From: Pavlovales sp. CCMP2436
Taxonomy: Eukaryota > Haptophyta > Pavlovophyceae > Pavlovales
Reading direction: 5' to 3'
Assembly (NCBI GenBank): GCA_026770615.1
Contig: MU631709.1
Span: 58,154-78,258, forward strand
Length of the DNA stretch: 20,105 bases
How positions within the stretch are numbered: the first letter of the stretch is position 1; every line of letters starts with the position of its first letter. The position numbers were made by a program, and so were the translations under genes. A model generated the notes under the pieces. It did no database searches. It saw only the letters and a program-made list of their open reading frames with translations, and had not been told where the DNA came from. Shown here piece by piece: positions 8,526 through 18,281 of the stretch.

Positions 8526-9592
8526 ATGTTCAATCCCGCTGTACCACTTGCCCTGACGCCCAGCCTCTGCCGACGTTGCGTGAGTAATCGGTTGGACGAG
8601 CGCGACCTGGTCGAGGGTGTGCTGCAGCGTGCCTGCGCGCGCGGGCGTTCTGCTCGTGCCTCTGCCGCTTGAGAGCTTGACGTCCTCCGTGGACGCGCCG
8701 GGCGAGGCCGTGGGCATTCACGCATTGCTCGGCACCATCTCGTCGCTCGCGGCCGCGGAGGACGCGGCGCACGCGCACGCGCGTGTCGAGGCGGCTTCTG
8801 CGACGAGCGGTGCGGCAGCCGCCGAGCTCGATGAGGCGGCGGAGGCGGAGCCCGCGCCTGACTTCATTGAGCGGGCGGAGTCGCTACAGCGGCGCGGGCA
8901 GCTGCGTGCGCTCCTCGTCAGGCGAGGTGCAGCGCTGCTGAGCGCGAGCGTCGAAGCGCAGGCGCTGCGCGCACGCGCTGCGCGCACGCGCGCGCGAGCT
9001 CGAGGCCTCGCTCGGGGCGCAGCACTCGTTGCTGAGCGAGAACCGGAGGCAGCTGCTCGAGCGGCTCAACGAGGCAGCGGCGCTCGCTTGTCGGCTGCGC
9101 ACCCAGCTTGGCGAGGCGGACAGAAGGGAGGAGGAAGGGAAGCAGCGCCAGGACTTTCTCGTGCAACGCCTGCTCGACACAGAGGCACAGCTCGCTGCAG
9201 AGCGCTTACTGACGGCGAGTGCTGAGCGCGGACGGGGGGCGGCGGAGGCGGCATCGCGGACGCTGAGCGCGCGCGTGCGCGAGCAGACTGTGCTAATCAC
9301 TGAGTGCGAGCGCAGCGTGTGGCGCGAGCGTGAGGCGGCGGATGTGGCGGAGGAGGCGATGCGCGTGGAGCGGCGGAGGGCGCGCGATACCTCGATCGAG
9401 CTCGGCTTGCTCGCCTCGCAGGTGGATGCCCTCGGCCTCGCCTGCGCGCAGACCGAGCGCGCGGCGCGGCTCATGGACGTGGACGTGGACGCGGATGCCG
9501 AGGCGACGGCGACGGTGTTGGCGGGCAGCGGGCGCGTGCCTGTCGCCGCCAAGCCCGCGCGCGCACGCGCGCACGCCAGCGCGGCGGCTCAG
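8526..9592 (+). pseudogene. Coiled-coil protein gene, frame broken by a 13-bp duplication
   Basis: A long, Ala/Glu/Arg/Leu-rich helical protein is encoded in two overlapping frames. The first frame runs from about 8617 to 8975 (LLGTISSLAAAEDAAHAHAR, then IERAESLQRRGQLRALL). The second runs from about 8988 to 9592 with clear heptads (NRRQLLERLNEAAALACRLR and onward, about 150 residues). The switch falls exactly on a tandem 13-mer, and a single copy would keep one continuous frame. An ATG at 8526 opens a short segment with RLDERDLVEGVLQ that may be an upstream exon; no ATG exists in the 8617 frame. A donor-like CAG|GTCTTT follows at 9592/9593, after which the sequence becomes antisense helicase relic. 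Coiled coils of this kind are usually structural or cytoskeletal, but the family is not identified. It may be a recent pseudogene, an allele or a sequencing error. Confidence 0.55.
8962..8987 (+). repeat. 13-bp perfect tandem duplication (frameshift site)
   Basis: GCGCTGCGCGCAC occurs at 8962-8974 and again, identically, at 8975-8987. Thirteen is not a multiple of three, so the extra unit shifts the coiled-coil frame. Confidence 0.85.
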
Positions 9593-10379
9593 GTCTTTGT
9601 AAGCGTTGCTGTCCAGGATGCCGTCGACCTCCTCGGTGACGACGATCGCGGCCCCTTTTGCGCGCTCCCACGACTCATTGTTGGCCGCTGAGCCCGCGCC
9701 CGCCTACGGCAAGCACCTCCGCCTTGACAACCAGAGCCGGGGCGGCCTTCCGCAGCAGCGAGAAGAAGAACGATTTGCCCTCGGCACCAGCGCCATTCAG
9801 CACAATGAACTCGCGGCGCTTGAGCTTGCGCTCAAAGAACGCAGCGCAGACGCGGTCAAGCACAGTGTCGCGAATGGCCCAAAGATGATCTTGATCAAAG
9901 AGACCACGTTCTTTGCGATGCACTGCAGCTCAGTCTCGCCCGCGCCAGGCGGGTCGAAGCGCTTGCGGAACTGCACATGGGTCGCGTTGATCGCGTAGGT
10001 CGGTGGCATCCAGTTGCGCTCCGTGTCGCGCATGTAGTGGTCAGTCCACTGGAGAAGCTCTGTGTATACGTGCGGTGCAGGGATCTGCCATTGCAGCACC
10101 GCGCAGCTCCAGATGCGCTGCTCGGGGAAGACGGGCTCTAAGTGGAGGACGGGCGGCTTGAGCTTGCGCGCGGCCTTGAGCACATTGCCGAGCTCGTACT
10201 TCGTAGACGTCGACGTACTCGCGCTGCGTCTCATTCGCAGTCGGCCTGTATGTCTGCAGAGCAAGCTTGATCTTGGCGTGGTCGCCCTGTCCGCCATCCG
10301 TACGCGCGCGAGTGATTTGCGCGAAGGAGCCTTCGCGCAAATCAGCATGGCCGCCAGCCACGCTGCGCTTGGCCGCCAT
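9586..10379 (-). pseudogene. Frameshifted relic of a P-loop helicase (SF3/D5-like)
   Basis: On the reverse strand a Walker A motif, FIVLNGAGAEGKSFFF, lies at about 9771-9794. About 120 bases further on is a Walker B-like AIVVTEEVD (about 9629-9649), preceded by NNESWERAKG. The arrangement, a hydrophobic strand, GxxxxGKS and a later VVTEE, resembles superfamily 3 helicases of the D5 type found in large DNA viruses, virophages and related elements. Those enzymes are DNA-replication ATPases. The homology crosses at least three frame changes, near 10195, 9900 and 9690, and stops after DSNAYKDL, where the coiled-coil gene is joined. Motif C and the remainder are absent. Upstream residues (10379-10200) are open but unrecognised. 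No intact protein is encoded. Other P-loop ATPases cannot be excluded. Confidence 0.5.
10314..10343. repeat. 30-bp palindrome with perfect 14-bp arms
   Basis: GATTTGCGCGAAGG (10314-10327) and CCTTCGCGCAAATC (10330-10343) are exact reverse complements separated by AG. It sits at the 5' side of the helicase relic and could be an origin-like, protein-binding or hairpin site. No function can be shown. Confidence 0.7.
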
Positions 10380-10441
10380 GATCGCTTATTGATCCCATAC
10401 ATGTGGCTTAGAAATAAAAATTACCGCGCATTTGGAACGCC

Positions 10442-10570
10442 TGACATGCTAAAGGACGATTTCAATCGGCATGTGCCGCGGTCATGCTGAGAGTCATTTT
10501 CGGATCGTGACGGTCATGCTTAGAGACGGTTTCTAGGGCCCGCGCCGGTCATGCTAAGAGACGGTTGCGG
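10442..10570 (+). repeat. Four imperfect copies of a GGTCATGCTAAGAGACGG unit
   Basis: Copies start at about 10442 (TGACATGCTAAAGGACGATT), 10480, 10512 and 10547, spaced 32-38 bases apart and increasingly similar toward the right. They lie between the two reverse-strand relics. The last copy contains the stop codon of the downstream reverse-strand frame. Confidence 0.6.
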
Positions 10571-10922
10571 TCGGTACTGTGAGCACGCCCATTGCCTCCT
10601 GGGCCTGGGCAAGCGTCGCATGGCCGTTTCGCATGGCGTTGCCGACGAAGCGTGCGACGAACACGAGATCGTCCTCCATTCCTTGGTTTCACTTCACCGG
10701 GGTGGGCAACAGCAGGTCAGGGTCCGTCACTGGGCGGAAGGCGTACCCCGTGACGGCGCACGTCGGGTTCTTCAAGTACAGCTCGACAAAGCGCTTTCTT
10801 GTCGGGAGCTCGCTGCGCTTCGACGAGAGGTTAGCGTGCGACGTACACACTGGGCAGCGGCGAATCTTCTTGTGCCTGTGGAGCTCCGGCATACCACAGC
10901 CGTGGTCCACCGCCCTCTTCAA
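10554..10922 (-). pseudogene. Cys/His-rich relic with one in-frame stop
   Basis: One reverse-strand frame is open from 10922 to 10554 except for a TGA near 10689-10691. Before the stop it reads GCGMPELHRHKKIRRCPVC and later NPTCAVTGYAF, giving Cys and His residues spaced as in a zinc-binding fold. After the stop, MEDDLVFVARFVGNAMRNG continues in the same frame. It follows the helicase relic on the same strand and may be part of the same insertion, but I cannot name the family. A true start may lie further upstream in another exon. Confidence 0.35.
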
Positions 10923-10950
10923 CTTCTCGTATCAGGACTTGCAATACTAG

Positions 10951-11445
10951 TTGAGCATCGCCTGGGCTATGGCTCAGGTCACCCCCGGTCAGAGGAAGAC
11001 CATCCTGAGCGCTTCGCCGAAGACAAGCACAAAATATGGCCAATAAATTTTATATATATATATCTGCAGTAGATTCGTATCTAATTTTTTATAAGAATGG
11101 ACGCCCAATAACTTACTTGCCTCTTAAAATTACATACGAACAATTCAAAATGCTATATATTGTATTCATATTTCCTCCATTTAATATAATTCTTCGTTGT
11201 GCTAAATACTGTATCCACAAATCCCCCTTTTTGTTAAAAAGATCACTTTGTTAGTTACTGATTTACTACCCCACGCATTCAAATTCACAAATTACTGATA
11301 AATGTATAGAATAGAGCCCTCTGAGACGAATCTAGCAAGCCTAGATCGAGCTCTGTCTTCAATTATGGAGGCGCACAGTGCTCAGGATGGTCGTCCCCCA
11401 CTTGCGGACTGACCGGGGGTGACCGAAGCCATAGCCCCCGTTCAA
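10951..11445. repeat. Inverted repeat flanking an AT-rich block
   Basis: The left arm 10951-11010 (GGGCTATGGCTCAGGTCACC...CATCCTGAGC) matches the reverse complement of 11379-11445 (GGCTATGGCTTCGGTCACCC...CATCCTGAGC). A few gaps separate them, including about ten extra bases on the right. The roughly 370 bases between are mostly AT-rich, in contrast to the GC-rich arms. No gene is convincing inside; the 72-codon open frame at 11036 has only AT-driven composition. It looks like a transposed or inverted duplication. Confidence 0.55.
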
Positions 11446-11590
11446 CGTGTCACCAACGCACGTGTGGCATGTGTGCATGGTCCCTCTCGCTCGTACTCAC
11501 ACTGGTAGGTGCCCCAGAAAAAAATAAGACAGACTCCGAATGGCTGCCTTGATATCGTCACGCCTTCTAGCGATCAACTCCGCCAAATTG

Positions 11591-11920
11591 CCTCGAGGAT
11601 GGTGAAGGTTGGGTGAAGGCTGGTGAAGGTTGAAAACAACCTTCACCATTCCTTCGCATACTGAGGGGCCTACTGCGGACCGCTCATATTGGTGAAGGAT
11701 GAAGGATTTCCGCCCGAAAAGTATTTCCGGGCGATTGACGTCCGCTGGCCTATGGGATGCCATACTCACAGATAAAAAAAAATCCTAAAACTTTTTAGAG
11801 ATAAATCCTTCATCCTTGACCAAAATGAGCGGTCCGCAGTAGGCCCTTCAGTACGCGAACAAATGGTGAAGTTTGAAAATAACTTTCACCAACCTTCACC
11901 AATACTCCTCATCCTCGAAT
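11591..11920. mobile_element. 330-bp foldback/MITE-like element
   Basis: The arms (11591-11715 and about 11796-11920) are imperfect reverse complements. Shared blocks are CCTACTGCGGACCGCTCAT / ATGAGCGGTCCGCAGTAGG and GGATGAAGGATTT / AAATCCTTCATCC. GGTGAAGG is repeated several times at the tips. The loop of about 80 bases holds no gene. No clear target-site duplication is visible. Confidence 0.7.
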
Positions 11921-12129
11921 CAGAAGTGGAGGCAGCGATCACTTACTTTACTTCCGCCGTTTTCATAGTGCTAGCCTTTCCCACAGTCCTGCCTCGCGTG
12001 TCCCTTCCTCAAAGAGCCCACCACCGGTCTTTTTTTCAAAGAGAGGAGCTGCGCCGGCACTCCCGAGATCTACGCCGGCACCCCCGAGCCACCTCGAGAT
12101 AACCACGCCTGCTCGCGTGCTCGCACCGT

Positions 12130-12205
12130 CACGCCTTCTCCCGTATGTAAGCGCTTAAACAAGGTCCATCTTCACACCTTCTCCCGTATGTGAGCGCTTA
12201 AACAA
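12130..12205 (+). repeat. Two 33-base direct repeats, spaced 43 bases
   Basis: CTTCTCCCGTATGTAAGCGC (inside 12130-12162) and CTTCTCCCGTATGTGAGCGC (inside 12173-12205) belong to units that both end in TTAAACAA. A degenerate CGCTTAAACGCGCCTTAAAC lies just after. A further short tandem CGCCGGCAC(T/C)CCCGAG is at 12052-12085. Confidence 0.65.
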
Positions 12206-13365
12206 TTCCCATAAGTACTTAATCGTTCCGTATCTAATCGCTTAAACGCGCCTTAAACAATTCGCCTCTGTCTTACGGACTAGTCCGATAAATCGTTTGC
12301 AATCCGCCTTCGTTTTGCGTGTCGGAACAGCAGGATTCCTACTTTAACACCGTAAGGATCCTGGCCAGATTGTGGGTTCCGTTAAATTTCATACTTAAAC
12401 TATTTTTAGACGCAGGTCCAGGAATAGTTTTTAAGCCTATGTGACACAGACCCCGGGTTCTTTGTCACGGCGGGTGCATGGAGGGCCTTTGGCGGCAAAG
12501 TTGAACTGAGTGGGAGCCCCCTTGGGTGCGTCGGGGGGGCTGGGGAGAGCCGGCCGAGTCGAGTCTAAATTGATTTATAAATAAAAAATGTGTCGACTGG
12601 GCCTGTGACCGAGTGGCCGTGTATTGGTGTCACACATAGCTCGACAATCTGAACTGAACGGGGCAATTTACGCGCCCACCGCATTGAGCATCACATGGTG
12701 GTACGCGTCGAGCATGTCCTGCGCGGTGCCTTGCAGGTGGACAGTTGGCTGGGCGTCTCAAAATTGGAGACTTCGCGCGTTTGTGAGCACGCCATAGAAT
12801 TCCCAACGGTAAGGTAATCACTTAGTCGGGAAGGTAATTGAATTCGCAGTAACGGGTGGTAGCGAAAAGTCACCTACGAGCTTCCAGCTTCTCCCCCGGC
12901 TCTATTGTTATAATTTTATTGTTATAATTTATTCCGCTCGAGTCCTCACGTCGTCGTCGGTTCATGACGACGTCACTTTCGCAAGTGAATCCGCCGTTCC
13001 AGCAGGTCTTTGTGACCACCACTGAAAAAATTACATCGTTGAGATGCTGGACGCGCCGATGTCCTTGCCACATTGTCGCCGCCGCCGCCGCCTTCCATGT
13101 GCCGCTGTCGTCGTCGTCCCAGCCGCCCATGTTCGACTTTCATCACAGCTTGCCGTCTCCTTCTCTCGAGCTGCTGCGGCTGCCGCTGCCACCGTTCCCA
13201 TCTCCACCACGCCCTCACCCTCGCTCTCACCTTCCCCCTCTCCTCTCCCCTCGCCGTTTTAGTTTCGTCAGTCTTATTTCTGACTTCTTATCTTGCAACA
13301 AACTGTCATCTGTTGCTTCAAAGTGTGTCTTTCCTTCATCGATGGAGATTACGCATATCATCCTT
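12206..13365. other. Stretch without a convincing gene; one possible terminal exon (12668-12757, -)
   Basis: Most of this region is open only in short, low-information frames. The one exception is on the reverse strand, where 12757-12668 reads DAQPTVHLQGTAQDMLDAYH and ends in a natural TAA after HVMLNAVGA, preceded by an AG acceptor-like site. It could be the last exon or a fragment of a gene, but no matching upstream exon is found. 13190-13255 is a pyrimidine-rich tract on the forward strand. Confidence 0.3.
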
Positions 13366-13507
13366 CCTCGCCGTGCTAAAGACGTCCTCTTTTAAATACC
13401 ATTATCGGTATAGATATCCGGCGATAGGCTCGCACCTCGCCGTGCTCAACTTCGCCGTTCCGTCTGTTTCTCGCTTCTTAAAAGAGGACGTCTTTAGCAC
13501 GGCGAGG
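13366..13507. mobile_element. 142-bp element with perfect 30-bp terminal inverted repeats
   Basis: 13366-13395 (CCTCGCCGTGCTAAAGACGT and the next ten bases) is the exact reverse complement of 13478-13507. The 82-base interior contains a further partial copy, CTCGCCGTGCT, at about 13436. There is no coding capacity, so this is a small MITE-like element or solo hairpin. No target duplication was recognised. Confidence 0.7.
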
Positions 13508-13894
13508 GTGGCGAGGCCGAACGCGGCCGCCACCAGCACCTGAAGTAGCCGGATGGTACAGAAGCGGGCAAGTAGGCAGAGGCAGGCAGGTCAGGGCAGA
13601 GCAGGGCAGGGCAGGGTAGGGCAGGGACGAGTCCAGCTGCGCGCGCCGCCCGACCGGCCACGATATCTGGGGCGGCGCGTTATGGATGGGGCGGGGCGCG
13701 CTGTCGCCCGAGCTCAGCGGCCGGCAACACTCCCCGTGATTTTCAAATTTCGGACTTTGAGTAATACTCACTTTCTAAAAGTGACCGCTTTGCCGGCAAA
13801 GGGAGTGGGCAAAGGCGCGGCCATCAAGCCGCTCAAGCATTGAGCTTAGCAGTCTTGCATGGCCGAGGGGGAGCCACGCGAACAAGCCCGAACA
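13508..13894. other. Upstream region of the modular secreted-protein gene
   Basis: Holds a GCAGG-type tandem tract (about 13590-13625) and a GC-rich leader. I see no TATA box at a useful distance. An in-frame ATG at 13859 would add 12 polar residues before the signal peptide, so the ATG at 13895 is preferred. Confidence 0.4.
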
Positions 13895-16800
13895 ATGCGA
13901 GCCTCACTCGTGTTGGTTGTGCTCCTCGCTGGCGCAGTGGGACCGGCCGACGCGGCGGTGGCGCAGCATGTGCAGCAGCGATGCAGGACCAAGCTGTGCG
14001 CTATTCTACACATGCCGCGCCCGCCGCCGCCCTCGCCACCGAGCCCGCCGCCGCGCCCACCGCCATCGCCGCCGCTGAGTCCGCCGCCGTCCAAGCCGCC
14101 AGCCCCTTCCACGCCGCCAGCCCGGTCGCCGCCGCCCAGGCCTTCCCGGCACGCGTGCCGAGGCCGGCACTGCCCGAAGCCCTCGCCCTCGCCGCAACCG
14201 CCAGCGCCGCCCCCGCTGCCACTGTCACCCCTTGCCGCAGGGCGGCGTGCGCGCATTGGCGGGAGGCTGGAGCAGCCGGCAGCGTCCGCCGACAGCACAG
14301 CCACGCCACTCGCCGCGCCGGTGAATGCCCCTTTGGGAGGAGACGCCCATGGGCAGCCCTCGCCCTCGCCCTCACCCTCGGGCAAGTGCACGGGCAGGCG
14401 CTGCCCGTCGCAATTGCCGCACCCGCCGCCGCCCTCGCCCTCGCCGCCACCGCCTTCGCCCTCGCCTCCGCCTTCGCCCTCGCCGCTGCGGCCCTCGCCG
14501 TCTCCGTCGCCGCCGCCGTCGCCCGCGGCCTCGCCAGCGCGGCTGCTGCTCGGGCGGCTGACGAGAGCACCCGCTCCGTCGTCCGCCGCGGCAGTCATGG
14601 TGGGCTCGGCGGCTGCGTCGCCAAGTGGTTTGGAGATTCCCGGCACGGACGCTGCGCCTGTCTCAGCCGACTCGCTGTCGTTCGCGCAGCTCGACGCGGC
14701 ACTCGTCCGCGAGATGGCGGTCTCCGCCTGCTTCTCCTTCCTCCACCAGGACGAGGCGCAGCGTCTCTGTGAGCCGCTCGAGCAGACCGGCGCGCTCTCG
14801 CTCGCGCTCGGCGCCCCGGAGCCCGAGCCCGAGAAGGGGGGGGGCAGGCGAGGCCGCGGCTCCAGGTTGCAGCGGGCGGGGGCCTCGCCCTCCCCCGAGG
14901 AGCTGCAGCAGCGGGAGGCGCTCAAGCAGCAACGGCGCGCCAACGCGCAGAGCTTCTTCAGGTCCGTGTTCGCCGACAAGCCGCAGGCAGCCGCGGACGC
15001 GGGGGCAGGCGCTGCGGCCACGGGCAGCGCCTCGGGCGCTCCACTCGCAGCCTTGTCCGGAGCGGTTGCGGGTGCCGGTCCGCTGGGGGCTGGGGCCGGG
15101 GAGGGGGGAGGGGAGAGCGGTGCGCAGTCGATGATCGACCTCTTCCAACGGATGGTGCGAGGGGGCGGGGAAGGGGAAGAAAGAGGGGAAGGGGGGGGAG
15201 CGGAGGGGGGAGGGGGGGGTCCCTCATCGCTCTTCGAGGCGCTGCAGCGCATGCTGGCCGGTGGCGGCGGTACGCAGGAGGCGGGCGGAGGCGCGCCGGC
15301 GGGCGGCGGGGGCGGCTCCATGGGTGCATCCATGATGGACATCTTGCAGCAGCTCATGGGCGGTGGTGGCGGTGCGTCGGGCGCAACCGGGGGGACGGCG
15401 GGCGGCGGCGGGGGGAGCGGCGCAGAGCAGATGCTCGATCTCTTCCGGCAGCTCATGGGCGGGGGAGGTGCGCCCGCTGGCGAAAGGGGTGCGGGAGGGG
15501 GGGGAGAGGGAGGGGGAGGGAGCTCTGGGCTGCACGACCTGCTGCGCCGGATCCTCAACCGAGGGAGCAGCGCTGACGGCTCCACTGCGGGCACAGCAGG
15601 TGCGGGCGGAGCTGGGGGCAGCGGCGGCGGCAGCAGTGGGGGCCCCTCGATCTTCGAGGTCATCAACTCGCTGCGCAGCACGCACGAGGCCGCTGCACCC
15701 CCCTCTGAGGCCTCTAGCGTCGGGCGGCACGCGCACACTGGCGGGGCGGGTGGGCGCGGACCTTCCCCCCGCGAGATGCCTGCGCAGCAAGCGGGCGGAT
15801 CGGGGGAGGCGAGGGGACAGCTGGTGGCCTCGGCTGTGACGAGTGCAGACGTGCCGTGGAGCGAGGTAGACCGCGCAATGATGGTACGCATATGCTTGAC
15901 TATGCATATATATATATATATATATATATCAAAGTGAGGCCGACCGCTGAAGGCACGTTTTTTTCTTCTTCTTTTTCGGCCGAACCAGCCGCATCTGAAC
16001 GCCATCGATATTTCCGAATCGACCCCCTCCCTTCCCAAATAAATAAAAAATAGATGCTCGAGCTGGAGGCGGAGCGGGAGGGCCTCCGACCGCGCGTGCA
16101 GGGCTTGGGCATCCCCCTGCTCGTGGACGAGGCCACCGCCGCCCAGTTCCGGGAAGCCATCGAGTTTGCGAAAAGGGTGCACGGCGAATCGCTGGCGCTG
16201 AGGGGGGAGGTGGCGATGGAGGAGGTGGACGCAGCGGGACTCTCCAACGCGCAGCTGGCCGAGAGGCAGGAGTCCGAGGTGTGCTTATTGCCCCTTTGTT
16301 GCACAGTACTACTCCCACTCCTTCTCGTTTTGTTTTGTTTTTTTTTAACGCAAAAAAACAACTCCAACGAATAACCTAAATTCTTCAACTTTATAACTCA
16401 CAGGTGCGCACATTCTTCCACCAAATGGCGCTCAAGGCCCTCACGCGCGACACTGGGCGCACCTCCTCCCCATCCTCCCCATCCTCCCCTTCCACCCCCT
16501 TCTCCTCCCCCACGGCCGAGCCCAAGTCGGCAGTGGCAGGCAAGACAGATATTTATTAATGTAGGGGGATTCTGGCTGGCAGTGTGTCTAGTTCAAGTCA
16601 AGCATATATTATATAGGCAAAAATGCTGCACAGACTGTCCCCTCTGACTTTCCCCTCTCAATTCCCCCTCTGCCTCTCTGACTGACTTTCCGGACTGCCC
16701 TCTCTCACTGCCCCCCCCTCCCCCCCAGCAGCGGGCGGTCAGTCAGACGGATCTGCTGTGTTAATCGAAAAGTCAGTCACTCATTCATTATATTTATTAG

Positions 16801-18224
16801 TATTTATATAAAATAATGAGTGACTGACTAATATATATGATCGCGCAGCGAAATCCTGCGTATGATTTTTATTTTTTTGCGCCCTTCACATCTGATAGAT
16901 CACAATAAGAAATGAATAAACCATGTAAGCATACACAATAAACAAGCAGGCGGTCAGTCGGACGAGTCCGTGTTGATCGAACAGCGCCACCTGCGCCGCG
17001 CCGAGGCCTTCTTCGAGGCAATCGCGCTCAGGTTTTTTTTTCTCGTTTTTTTTTTTTTTTTTAGATGTCTAAATCTTTTGCGTAGGCATTGAATTTGATT
17101 GAACCCCTATCGGTTTAGATGAATGTAATCTAATTTTCCAACCCCCACTTCATTAATTATATTATCGGTTAAGATGAATGTAATCTAATTGTCCAACCCC
17201 CACCTCACCCAACACCATAATACTATAACAGATCTAACAATCGCATCATACCTGATGTAACAGGTCTTTTGGCATGGAGGCGCCCGCCTCGTCTGCAGCC
17301 GCACACACCACTCCCACCACTTCTGCCTCTCCTACCGACGCCGTTGACGCCGCCGCCCCGCCGCCGCCTTCCCCCCAGCCCGAGGTAGAAATAAGAAGGA
17401 GAAGAAGAAGAAGAAGACAACTACACTACTAACACGAATACGAAGACTACTATCTAATACCAATAGGGCTCGCTGCGCAAACGGGACCCCACCGTCCCTC
17501 CTCCCGCCTACGCGCCCCCGCCTAGCCCGAGCGCAACTGCTCACCCGGACACACGCTCTGGGGAGTCCGGGGGGAATCCGGGACGAAGGGAGGGGAGTGT
17601 GGGGGGCGGGGGGGGGATACACCCGGACTACGGGAGTCCGGGGAGCCCTGGGGGTACTGCGGGAGGGAGTCCGGGAGGGGGCGCAGCACAGCCGGACTTC
17701 GGGGATCAGGGAGGCGGAGGGAGTACTCCGGGAGGGGAGATGCCTCAGCCGGACTACGGCGAGACGAGCGAGCCAAAGCTGATGTCGCAGGTGTGCTTTT
17801 TTTTCATTTTGTTGTTGTTGCTTTTTGGTTGTTCTTGATTTGTTGTTGTTGTTGTTGTTGTTGTTGTTGCAAATATTTGAATATTTGAATATTTGAATAT
17901 GCCAATGATAATAATAATAGTAATAACGCTTATAATAAAAAGATTATAATAATACAATGAACCTCATCACGCAGATGGCCACGTCGGCGTACTCCTCCTC
18001 CTTCATTTTATGTTATTTACTAAGTTAATCGTAAATATCAATTGACTAAGTTATTCGTAAATATTCTTAGCAGATAATAAATAAATAAATAAATACGATG
18101 AAGATAAAGATTCACCCCCCTCCCTCCCTCCCCCCCCATCCGAACCAGATGGCCACGTCGGCCTGCTACTCCTTCATGGGGGCCGAATCGCAATTCTGCC
18201 AGGTGATCATACTGTTCATACTTC

Positions 18225-18281
<57 letters not shown>

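Noticed and set aside
10964..10980. GGCTATGGCTCAGG resembles a dinoflagellate spliced-leader end
   Set aside because: Only a short part is similar, it lacks the rest of the leader, and the same block is an arm of a local inverted repeat.
11036..11254. 72-codon forward open frame in the AT-rich block
   Set aside because: Residue content (Ile, Phe, Tyr, Lys) follows base composition; no motif and no codon bias like the neighbouring genes.
12595..12660. tRNA-like start GGCCTGTGACCGAGTGGCC
   Set aside because: Only the D-arm region resembles tRNA-Ser/Leu; no T-loop B box or matching acceptor stem was found.
12870..13130. 86-codon reverse-strand frame MGGWDDDDSG...
   Set aside because: Built from GAC/GCG microsatellite-like runs next to AT repeats; no domain and no consistent neighbouring exon.
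13846..16182. 778-codon open frame on the reverse strand
   Set aside because: It is antisense to the Pro/Gly-rich exon 1, contains no recognisable domain, and crosses the AT intron and exon 2; it is a by-product of biased GC-rich codons.
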